Below are positions 1-5,618 of a stretch of 5,618 bases of DNA, piece by piece (the stretch's first letter is position 1; each line of letters starts with the position of its first letter). A program made the position numbers and the translations under genes. This DNA is from an uncultured Gammaproteobacteria bacterium (lineage in GTDB: Bacteria; Pseudomonadota; Gammaproteobacteria; Pseudomonadales; Pseudohongiellaceae): the NCBI GenBank assembly GCA_903926285.1, contig CAIYIP010000288.1, positions 1 through 5,618 on the forward strand, in the 5' to 3' direction. The notes beneath the pieces are model-generated. The model was not told the origin of the DNA and did not search any database. It was given only the letters and a program-made list of their open reading frames with translations.

Positions 1-41
1 CAAAGCCAAGCCCCCACGGACGGGTTCACGGCGTCTTCTGC
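1..41 (-). repeat. Partial copy of a dispersed intergenic repeat, cut by the window edge
   Basis: Read on the minus strand, this stretch begins GCAGA, continues GTGAACCCGTCCGTGG and then runs into a G-rich stretch ending CTTGG. It matches the plus-strand sequence starting at 5553, which has GCAGA, then GTGAATCCATCCCTGG, then GGGCTCGG; the central 16 bases agree at 13 positions. The core CC-GTCCGT-GG is a small imperfect palindrome at the same place as the TCCA-TCCC-TGGA palindrome of the other copy. The hairpin-bearing second half of the unit would lie left of base 1, outside the window. The similarity is seen directly; calling it a dispersed family rests on two copies and on general experience that such short palindromic units are common between gammaproteobacterial genes. 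Confidence 0.55.
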
Positions 42-154
42 TTATACCTGCCGCCGCTGGCCCGGCTCCGTTAATAGGCTCTACGCTGGTAAAAATGCAC
101 CTTGGTGACTAGCTCGAATGGCCCAGATAAAACCCCATTTCCACCCTCGCATCT

Positions 155-163
155 TGTTATACT
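155..163 (+). promoter_or_regulatory. Candidate pyrC promoter: extended -10 element
   Basis: TGTTATACT combines the TG of an extended -10 (155-156) with TATACT (158-163), five of six matches to the sigma-70 -10 consensus. No good -35 hexamer lies 15-18 bases upstream; the best-placed sequence is CCATTT at 135-140, which suits an extended -10 promoter that depends little on -35 contacts. Initiation would be expected near 168-171, giving a 5' leader of only about 27 bases before the pyrC ATG. I saw no PurR-like operator upstream, although E. coli pyrC has one. This is a prediction from motif and position only. Confidence 0.5.
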
Positions 164-173
164 TGCCGCAATT

Positions 174-182
174 CCCCCCCCC
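174..182 (+). promoter_or_regulatory. Nine-C tract in the short pyrC leader
   Basis: Nine consecutive C residues, followed by TCC, lie between the predicted transcription start (about 168-171) and a weak Shine-Dalgarno sequence (ACAGG, 188-192). CCT at 181-183 can pair with AGG at 190-192 across a six-base loop, which would cover part of the ribosome binding site, but a three-pair stem alone is weak. In E. coli and Salmonella, pyrC expression is set by nucleotide-sensitive start-site choice in a pyrimidine-rich initiation region combined with a leader hairpin that hides the Shine-Dalgarno sequence. Whether this tract plays a related role is inference. It may simply be a homopolymer, and its exact length is prone to sequencing error. 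Confidence 0.3.
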
Positions 183-196
183 TCCAGACAGGTTTC

Positions 197-1234
197 ATGC
201 AAGAACTCAGAATTATCAGGCCCGACGACTGGCATGTGCATTTTCGTGATGGTGAGGCGCTGCAGCATACGGTTCCGCATACCGCCAGAGTGTTTGCCCG
301 CGCCATCGCAATGCCCAATCTCGTGCCGCCGGTCAAAACCGCCGCCCAGGCCCTCGAATACCGTAATCGCATGTTGCAGCACGTACCCACCGGCACTACG
401 TTTGAACCCCTCATGGTGCTATACCTAACCGATGAAACAACCGCAGCAGACATAGTCGCAGCCAAGGCCAGTGGCCATGTGGTCGCAAGCAAGCTGTATC
501 CGGCCGGTGCTACGACCAATTCAGCGCACGGCGTGACGAATCTGGAAACAATTTATCCAGCGCTCGAAGCCATGAGCTCGGCAGGCCTGCCACTGCTGAT
601 CCATGGTGAAGTCACCAGCATGGACATTGATATTTTTGATCGCGAACAAGTGTTCATCGACAAGATCCTCGCCCCGCTGTGCCAGCGTTTCCCACAATTG
701 AAGATTGTGCTTGAGCATATAACCACGCGCGAAGCTGCAAGTTTTGTCAAAGCAGCACCTGCGAATGTAGCGGCCACGATCACCGTGCAGCATCTGCTGT
801 TCAATCGCAATCACATGCTCGTGGGTGGTGTGCGTCCCCACCTGTATTGCCTGCCGATACTGAAGCGCAATATTCACCAGCAGGCGTTACTCGACACCGT
901 TGCAAGCGGCTCGAGCAAGTTTTTCCTTGGCACCGACTCGGCACCACATACACGCAACACGAAGGAAAATGCCTGTGGCTGTGCGGGATGTTTTACTGCG
1001 CCTGTGGCGCTCGAACTTTACGCGGAAATTTTTGAAGCGCTTGATGCGCTCGACAAACTCGAAGCCTTCGCGAGTTTTTATGGCCCCGATTTTTACGGGA
1101 TGCCACGCAATACCTCCACCATTACCTTACGCAAGCAAAGCTGGCAGGTGCCGGACAGTTATGCGTTTGGCGAACACAGCATCGTGCCACTCCAGGCCGG
1201 TGCCACTCTGCAATGGAAAGTAGTCAGTGACTGA
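197..1234 (+). CDS. pyrC: Dihydroorotase, class II (PyrC type), third step of pyrimidine synthesis
   Basis: Zinc-dependent cytosolic amidohydrolase that reversibly cyclises N-carbamoyl-L-aspartate to L-dihydroorotate. The 345-residue product is close to the 348 residues of E. coli PyrC and similar along its whole length. The metal and catalytic set is complete: H13 and H15 in PDDWHVHFRDG, the carboxylated lysine K99 in SKLYPAGATTNSAHG, H136 in LLIHGE, H174 in LEHIT and D247 in FLGTDSAPH. The stretches FNRNHMLVGGVRPHLYCLP and KENACGCAGCF are family hallmarks. The ATG at 197 is the only plausible start, because the upstream frame has no usable start codon before a TAA at 128-130; its ribosome site (ACAGG) is weak. 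The 3' end overlaps rnt by 8 bases. Nothing suggests damage or recent transfer. The identification is by family recognition and is very secure. Confidence 0.97.
   Translation: MQELRIIRPDDWHVHFRDGEALQHTVPHTARVFARAIAMPNLVPPVKTAAQALEYRNRMLQHVPTGTTFEPLMVLYLTDETTAADIVAAKASGHVVASKLYPAGATTNSAHGVTNLETIYPALEAMSSAGLPLLIHGEVTSMDIDIFDREQVFIDKILAPLCQRFPQLKIVLEHITTREAASFVKAAPANVAATITVQHLLFNRNHMLVGGVRPHLYCLPILKRNIHQQALLDTVASGSSKFFLGTDSAPHTRNTKENACGCAGCFTAPVALELYAEIFEALDALDKLEAFASFYGPDFYGMPRNTSTITLRKQSWQVPDSYAFGEHSIVPLQAGATLQWKVVSD
1215..1220 (+). promoter_or_regulatory. Ribosome binding site for rnt inside the pyrC 3' end
   Basis: GGAAAG ends six bases before the GTG at 1227 and lies within the last codons of pyrC. 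It supports GTG 1227 as the rnt start; an in-frame TAG at 1221-1223 excludes any earlier start. Ribosomes finishing pyrC at 1234 would pass directly over this site, which suggests translational coupling. Confidence 0.55.
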
Positions 1235-1907
1235 ATCTGCAATACCCTCCCTGATCGCCCAACGTTTTCGTGGCTTTCTGCCCGTAGTTATTGATGTTGA
1301 ATGCGGCGGTTTCAACGCGCAGACCGATGCGATTCTAGAAATCGCAGCGGTCATTCTGCGCATAGACGAAAATATGCAGCTCGTGCGCGACACCACGCAT
1401 TTTTACCGTGTGGTACCGTTTGCCGGCGCAAATCTTGAAGAAGCTGCGCTGAAATTCACCGGCATCAATCCGCATCATCCTCTACGCATTGCGCATCCGG
1501 AACAGGAAGTATTCCGCGACATGTTTGGCCACATCCGTACCCGGATGAAGGACGAAGGTTGCAAGCGCGCAATCATCGTCGCCCATAATGCGCATTTCGA
1601 TCATGGCTTTGTGCGGGCTGCAGCCGAACGGCATAATCTCAAACGGAATCCGTTTCATCCGTTCTCGAGTCTTGATACGGTTGCGCTGGCGGCCTTGTGC
1701 CTGGGGCAAACAGTGTTGTCTCGCGCATGTGTCGCAGCAGGCCTTGACTTCGATCCGGAAGCTGCCCATTCGGCACGTTATGATGCGGAAAAAACCGCCG
1801 ACTTGTTCTGCTACATGATCAATCGCTGGCAGGAACTCGGCGGCTGGCCGCTGGCAGAAAGCGACAACACACTTGTCGATGAACCCGATGCCGGCACTGC
1901 TGCTTAA
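1227..1907 (+). CDS. rnt: Ribonuclease T, DEDDh 3'-5' exoribonuclease
   Basis: RNase T removes 3'-terminal nucleotides from RNA: it turns over the CCA end of tRNA and finishes the 3' ends of tRNAs, 5S and 23S rRNA. In E. coli it works as a homodimer and also trims single-stranded DNA. The 226-residue product aligns with the 215-residue E. coli protein from QRFRGF (12-17) to GGWPL (205-209). The DEDDh residues are all present at the E. coli positions: D23 and E25 in VIDVE, D125 in HNAHFDH, H181 in AAHSARYD and D186. RNPFHPF (140-146) is another conserved block. The C-terminal tail after GGWPL is longer than in E. coli and acidic. Translation starts at GTG. The gene overlaps pyrC by 8 bases, and pyrC-rnt adjacency is also known in Pseudomonas, so joint expression from the pyrC promoter is likely. 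Confidence 0.96.
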   Translation: MTESAIPSLIAQRFRGFLPVVIDVECGGFNAQTDAILEIAAVILRIDENMQLVRDTTHFYRVVPFAGANLEEAALKFTGINPHHPLRIAHPEQEVFRDMFGHIRTRMKDEGCKRAIIVAHNAHFDHGFVRAAAERHNLKRNPFHPFSSLDTVALAALCLGQTVLSRACVAAGLDFDPEAAHSARYDAEKTADLFCYMINRWQELGGWPLAESDNTLVDEPDAGTAA

Positions 1908-1953
1908 GGTATTGCTCCAGTAGCGCATGTAATAACCAGAGACTTGAACATAT

Positions 1954-1958
1954 AAGGA
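1954..1958 (+). promoter_or_regulatory. Ribosome binding site for the LplT-Aas fusion gene
   Basis: AAGGA sits eight bases before the GTG at 1967, a good Shine-Dalgarno sequence and spacing. It favours GTG 1967 over the in-frame ATG at 1982, which would be 23 bases away. The 59-base gap between rnt and this gene contains no convincing terminator or promoter. Confidence 0.6.
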
Positions 1959-1966
1959 AATAACGG

Positions 1967-4900
1967 GTGAACAACAAACTCATGCGCACCGGCAGCTGGT
2001 GTTTTTATCTCGCCGTATTCCTGAATGCGTTTGTGGACCTCGGCCACAAGATCATCATCCAGAACACAATCTTCAAACTCTATTCCGGCAGTTTCCAGGT
2101 CATCCTCACGGCACTGGTCAATGCGATGATCCTGCTGCCGTTTATTTTTCTGCTGAGTCCCGCCGGCTACCTTTCTGACCGTTATGCAAAAATCCAGGTG
2201 ATGCGTTATTCGGCCTGGGCCGTTGTCGGTGCGTGCGCAGTGATTGTGCTCTGTTATTACCTCGGCTGGTTTGTGCTTGCATTTGTAATGACGCTGCTGC
2301 TGGCGGTGCAGGCCGCAATCTTTTCACCCGCGAAATACGGCTTTATCAAAGAATATTTCGGCAAGGACAAACTGGGTGAGATCAACGGCATTGTCTCGGC
2401 ACTGTCGATTGCCGCAATTCTTGCCGGCACCTTTGCGTTCTCGATTGGTTTTGAACTCTACTTCGTGAACAACGAACAAAGCCCCGGCGCAGTGCTGCGC
2501 GCGATAGCACCCATCGGCTGGCTGCTGCTCATCAGCAGCGCAGTGGAGCTGTTTGTGGTGTACCAGATTCCGCTGGCAGGACTGAGTGCGCCGCAAGTAA
2601 GCCGGGCCACACTGGGAGCGAGCAAACACTGGACCCAACACCTGACTCCGCGCCACATGTGGCGCGACGTTCAGCCGCTGCTTGAAAGTCGCGCGATCCG
2701 TTTGTCGGCCATTGGCCTGTCGATCTTCTGGGCCATAGGCCAGGTCATGCTCGCGGCATTCCCGTCGTTTCTCAAGGACGAAATGAACGTCACCAACACG
2801 ATTGTTGTGCAGGGCATCCTTGCGTGCGCCGGCATCGGTATTGCCATCGGCTCGGTATTCGCCGGGCGTTTTTCGCGCAACTACATCGAGACCGGACTGC
2901 TGCCTATTGGCGCGTTCGGACTGGCAGTGGGCCTGTTGCTGTTGCCCGGGGTTGATTCGCAAATTGGCGCTGGCCTGATGTTTCTGTTCATAGGCGTGAT
3001 GGGTGGCATCTTTATCGTGCCGTTGAATGCGCTGATTCAATATTTTGCAAAGGCCGATGCGATGGGCCATACCCTCGCCGCGAGCAACTGGTTGCAGAAT
3101 CTTACGATGCTGCTGTTCCTGCTGATCACCGTAGTGTCCTCTCTGCTTGCGCTGTCGAGCAGTGCGCTGTTGTTTGTGCTGGGTCTCGTTGCACTCGCGG
3201 GTTCGGTTTACACCGTGTGGGAACTGCCACAGAGCCTCACGCGTTTTATCCTCAGCCGTATTGTCAGCACCCGCTACCGCATCAAGGTACAAGGCATGAA
3301 ACACATTCCCGCGTATGGTGGAGTGTTGCTGCTGGGCAATCACCTGAGCTGGATCGACTGGGCGATTATCCAGATTGCCTCGCCGCGACCGGTGCGTTTC
3401 GTGATGACCCATTCGGTATTCAACCTTTGGTACCTGACGTGGTTTTTCAAGCTGTTTGGCACGATCTCCATCGAGCTTGGTGCATCAAGTCGCAATGCGC
3501 TGGACCAGGCGAAAGAAGCACTGCGGCGCGGCGAAGTGGTGTGCCTGTTTCCCGAAGGCACAATCAGCCGCAACGGCCAGCTCGCCGAATTCAAGCGCGG
3601 TTACGAACATGTCTGTGCCGAAGTTGACAGTAGTGTTGTCATTATTCCGTTTTTCCTGCGCGGTTTGTGGGGCAGTCAGTTTTCCCGCTCAAGCGAACGG
3701 CTCAAGCGCAATACGCGTACATTGCTGAGCCGCGAAGTGGTCGTCGACTTCGGCATTCCGCTCGACAAGGGCATCAAGGTTGATGCGCTCAAACAGAAAG
3801 TGCTCGAGTTGTCGCTGGCGTCGTGGCATGAATATGCCGAGAACCTGCCCACGCTCGGCGAACAGTGGATCAACTCGTGTGCGAAGGCCGGCAATCATGT
3901 TGTATTGCTCGATACGATGGGCGCGCGTATGAATGCCAAAACGGCGCTGACCGGCAGCATCATTCTTTCACGCCGTATTCGTCATCTGAGCCAGGAGCGC
4001 AATGTCGGTATCCTGCTGCCCGGCAGTAGCGCGAGCGCGCTGGTTAATCTTGCGTGTATGTTGCTCGGTAAAACCGCCGTCAATCTGAATTTCACGACGA
4101 GCAGCGAATCCCTGCTGTCCGGGTTGCGACAGGCGCAGATCAGAACGATCTATACGTCCCATCGTTTTGTCGAAAAATTGAAGGGGCGCGGTTTTGACAT
4201 TGAGGCTCTGCAACAGCAGTGCAAACTTGTGATACTTGAGGATTTCCGCGCGCAGACCTCGAAGCTCGAAAAAATCCTGACGCTGCTGTCGTGTTACCTG
4301 CTGCCAGCCAGCGTATTAAAGAATTTGTACTGTGCCCGTTATACCAACGAAGAGACTGCAGTCATTCTGTTTTCCAGCGGCAGCGAGGGTGAGCCGAAAG
4401 GTGTGATGCTCAGTCACCGCAGCCTCATGACCAACGTCAAGCAGGTGACCGAAGTGCTCAACCTCGAAGACGGCGATGTAATCCTGGCCAACCTGCCACC
4501 GTTCCATGCCTTCGGCCTGACCGTCACGCTGTTCATGCCGATGCTCGAACAAGTGCCCGTGGTATTTCATCCTGATCCGACAGATGTCTATGGCACAGCA
4601 ATGGCCATTGCGGAACATCGCATCACCACCATGTTCGGCACGTCGAGCTTTTTCCGGCTCTATACACGCAACAGCAAGATCCATCCGCTGATGCTCGACA
4701 GCCTGCGCCTGATCGTGGCTGGCGCCGAAAAATTGCAGGACGACGTGCGCAAGGACTTCAAACTCAAATTCAACAAGGACATTCTCGAAGGTTATGGCGC
4801 GACTGAAACCGCACCGGTCGCAAGCTGCAACATGCCCGACAGAATCAGTCCCGATAACTGGAAGGTGCAGGTCGGCTGCAAACTCGGCTCGGTGGGCCTG

Positions 4901-5455
4901 CCACTGCCCGGCACAAGTTTTCGTATTGTCGACCCTGATACCTTTGCCCAACTGCCTATTGGCGAAGCTGGTTTGTTGCTGATTGCCGGTGCGCAGGTTA
5001 TGCAAGGCTACCTGAACAATCCCGAACGCACTGCACTTGCCATTCACCAGATTGATGGCAAACGCTGGTACGCCACAGGTGACAAGGCCAGCCTCGACGC
5101 CGACGGCTTCCTGTTTATCCAGGATCGTTATTCACGGTTCGCAAAAATTGGCGGCGAGATGGTGGGGCTTGGCGCAGTGGAAGCAGCCTTGAAAACTGCA
5201 CTGGATGATCACGAACTGGAAGTGGTGGTGGTCAACCTGCCGGATGAAAAGAAAGGCGAAAAACTGGTTGCGCTGCTGACCCGCGATATCAATCAGGCAG
5301 AACTGCGGGAAAAACTCAGCGCTGCCGGCCTCAATCCGCTCGCGTTCCCAAGCTGTTATTTCAAGGTCGAGGAGATTCCCAAACTCGGCTCTGGCAAAAC
5401 TGACTTCGCTACGGCCAAGAAACTGGCATTAAGTTGCACACAAGCGGCTGGATAA
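1967..5455 (+). CDS. aas: Fused lysophospholipid transporter (LplT) / 2-acyl-GPE acyltransferase / acyl-ACP synthetase (Aas)
   Basis: A 1162-residue inner-membrane protein carrying lysophospholipid salvage in one chain. Residues about 10-420 form a multi-span MFS transporter like LplT (397 aa in E. coli), with a motif-A-like loop GYLSDRYAKIQVMR (67-80). After a short linker comes a PlsC-type acyltransferase (about 435-625) with the catalytic NHLSWID (458-464) and the FPEGT motif (528-532). Residues about 640-1155 are an AMP-forming acyl-ACP synthetase: phosphate loop SSGSEGEPKG (803-812), EGYGATE (941-947), TGD (1037-1039), hinge region DRYSRFAKIGGEM (1053-1065) and catalytic lysine K1144 in LGSGK. 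In E. coli these jobs are split between LplT, which flips lysophosphatidylethanolamine inward, and the 719-residue Aas, which charges ACP with a fatty acid and re-acylates the lysolipid. Separate or fused lplT and aas genes are both known. The frame is open with all three active sites intact, so it appears functional. Substrate preference is inferred from the family. Confidence 0.93.
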   Translation: MNNKLMRTGSWCFYLAVFLNAFVDLGHKIIIQNTIFKLYSGSFQVILTALVNAMILLPFIFLLSPAGYLSDRYAKIQVMRYSAWAVVGACAVIVLCYYLGWFVLAFVMTLLLAVQAAIFSPAKYGFIKEYFGKDKLGEINGIVSALSIAAILAGTFAFSIGFELYFVNNEQSPGAVLRAIAPIGWLLLISSAVELFVVYQIPLAGLSAPQVSRATLGASKHWTQHLTPRHMWRDVQPLLESRAIRLSAIGLSIFWAIGQVMLAAFPSFLKDEMNVTNTIVVQGILACAGIGIAIGSVFAGRFSRNYIETGLLPIGAFGLAVGLLLLPGVDSQIGAGLMFLFIGVMGGIFIVPLNALIQYFAKADAMGHTLAASNWLQNLTMLLFLLITVVSSLLALSSSALLFVLGLVALAGSVYTVWELPQSLTRFILSRIVSTRYRIKVQGMKHIPAYGGVLLLGNHLSWIDWAIIQIASPRPVRFVMTHSVFNLWYLTWFFKLFGTISIELGASSRNALDQAKEALRRGEVVCLFPEGTISRNGQLAEFKRGYEHVCAEVDSSVVIIPFFLRGLWGSQFSRSSERLKRNTRTLLSREVVVDFGIPLDKGIKVDALKQKVLELSLASWHEYAENLPTLGEQWINSCAKAGNHVVLLDTMGARMNAKTALTGSIILSRRIRHLSQERNVGILLPGSSASALVNLACMLLGKTAVNLNFTTSSESLLSGLRQAQIRTIYTSHRFVEKLKGRGFDIEALQQQCKLVILEDFRAQTSKLEKILTLLSCYLLPASVLKNLYCARYTNEETAVILFSSGSEGEPKGVMLSHRSLMTNVKQVTEVLNLEDGDVILANLPPFHAFGLTVTLFMPMLEQVPVVFHPDPTDVYGTAMAIAEHRITTMFGTSSFFRLYTRNSKIHPLMLDSLRLIVAGAEKLQDDVRKDFKLKFNKDILEGYGATETAPVASCNMPDRISPDNWKVQVGCKLGSVGLPLPGTSFRIVDPDTFAQLPIGEAGLLLIAGAQVMQGYLNNPERTALAIHQIDGKRWYATGDKASLDADGFLFIQDRYSRFAKIGGEMVGLGAVEAALKTALDDHELEVVVVNLPDEKKGEKLVALLTRDINQAELREKLSAAGLNPLAFPSCYFKVEEIPKLGSGKTDFATAKKLALSCTQAAG

Positions 5456-5484
5456 ACCCTGGAAAGGCAAGGGGGTTTTATTTG
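5454..5484 (+). terminator. Candidate intrinsic terminator starting at the aas stop codon
   Basis: AAACCC (5454-5459) can pair with GGGTTT (5473-5478) across a 13-base loop, followed by a short T-rich run (TTTTATTT, 5476-5483). An alternative inner pairing, CCCT (5457-5460) with AGGG (5470-5473), competes with it. The stem starts within the TAA stop codon, a common arrangement. The hairpin is modest and the T tract is broken by an A, so termination may be incomplete. It would end a pyrC-rnt-aas transcript. Confidence 0.5.
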
Positions 5485-5506
5485 CAACTCGACGGAGTGC
5501 GTGATT

Positions 5507-5520
5507 CCTGATAATTCAGG
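5507..5520. repeat. Small perfect hairpin in the aas 3' flank
   Basis: CCTGA (5507-5511) and TCAGG (5516-5520) are perfect inverted arms around the loop TAAT. No T tract follows on the plus strand, so it is not a typical intrinsic terminator. It could protect an RNA 3' end or be incidental; five pairs can easily arise by chance. Confidence 0.3.
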
Positions 5521-5552
5521 TTCATTACTCGTCAGGAGCGGAACCGTCCAGA

Positions 5553-5618
5553 GCAGACACGCCCGTGAATCCATCCCTGGAGGGCTCGGATGGCGACATC
5601 CATGTCGCCAACGGTCTG
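5553..5618 (+). repeat. Dispersed intergenic palindromic repeat, second copy, cut by the window edge
   Basis: The unit begins GCAGA and carries two palindromes. The first is TCCA-TCCC-TGGA (5570-5581). The second is longer: TGGCGACAT (5591-5599) and ATGTCGCCA (5602-5610) are perfect nine-base inverted arms separated by CC. Both centres contain an ATCC core. The first part matches the minus strand of bases 1-41. The architecture resembles the short palindromic units scattered between genes in many Gammaproteobacteria. No transposase or open frame is associated. The window ends before the unit can be seen to finish. Confidence 0.6.

Noticed and set aside
42..154. Search for an RNA gene, riboswitch or upstream gene end in the 5' non-coding stretch
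   Set aside because: I found no tRNA-like fold, no conserved riboswitch core and no strong hairpin with a T tract; nothing there can be supported as a feature.
102..428. A plus-strand open frame running into pyrC in another frame
   Set aside because: It overlaps the secure pyrC gene, runs through the promoter and C tract, has no recognisable domain, and is proline- and serine-rich as expected from a chance frame.
498..509. Possible loss of the usual glycerol-phosphate-binding arginine motif in the aas acyltransferase domain
   Set aside because: E. coli Aas also departs from the classical PlsC motif in this region, so the change reflects the Aas subfamily and is not a sign of inactivation. 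Coordinates here are residue numbers of the fusion protein; in DNA this is about 3458-3493.
1912..1956. Possible promoter elements between rnt and aas (TTGCTC at 1912-1917, TAATAA at 1930-1935, TATAAG at 1951-1956)
   Set aside because: The first two are only 12 bases apart, too close for sigma-70, and the last overlaps the ribosome binding site and lacks a good -35. No pair is convincing.
2324..3412. A 362-codon open frame on the minus strand
   Set aside because: It lies wholly antisense to the transporter and acyltransferase parts of the aas fusion. Its product is rich in Gln, Arg and His with no recognisable domain, as expected from the complement of a membrane-protein gene.
4316..5047. 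A 243-codon open frame on the minus strand
   Set aside because: It is antisense to the adenylation domain, which carries intact family motifs on the plus strand. The antisense product shows no family signature.

Overview
The window looks like ordinary chromosomal DNA from a gammaproteobacterium. The evidence is a class II (PyrC-type) dihydroorotase very close to the enterobacterial and pseudomonad enzymes, an RNase T (a nuclease largely confined to Gammaproteobacteria) that keeps E. coli residue numbering at its active site, and an Aas-type phospholipid acyltransferase/acyl-ACP synthetase. Base composition is moderately GC-rich and looks even across all three genes. I cannot name a genus from this sequence.

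Layout. Positions 1-196 are non-coding. They start with half of a dispersed repeat (about 1-41, minus-strand orientation), continue through sequence where I see no feature (about 42-154), and end with a candidate extended -10 promoter (155-163) and a nine-C tract (174-182) just before pyrC. Three plus-strand genes follow. pyrC (197-1234) overlaps rnt (1227-1907) by 8 bases. After 59 bases comes a 1162-codon gene (1967-5455) that fuses an LplT-like lysophospholipid transporter, a PlsC-type acyltransferase and an AMP-forming acyl-ACP synthetase. A candidate intrinsic terminator begins at its stop codon. The last 160 bases are non-coding and end in a second copy of the dispersed repeat (about 5553-5618), oriented opposite to the first.

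How the genes work together. pyrC makes dihydroorotate for pyrimidine synthesis. rnt trims RNA 3' ends (tRNA end turnover, stable RNA maturation). The pair overlaps and is probably translationally coupled; pyrC-rnt adjacency is also known from Pseudomonas. The fusion protein forms a complete lysophospholipid salvage route in one polypeptide: flip lysophosphatidylethanolamine inward, activate a fatty acid on ACP, and re-acylate the lipid. No functional link between it and the first two genes is obvious; all three may be read from the pyrC promoter.

No unknown defence, mobile or RNA system is visible. The points most worth a second look are the oppositely oriented repeat copies bracketing the three-gene unit, the C-tract pyrC leader, and the three-domain fusion.
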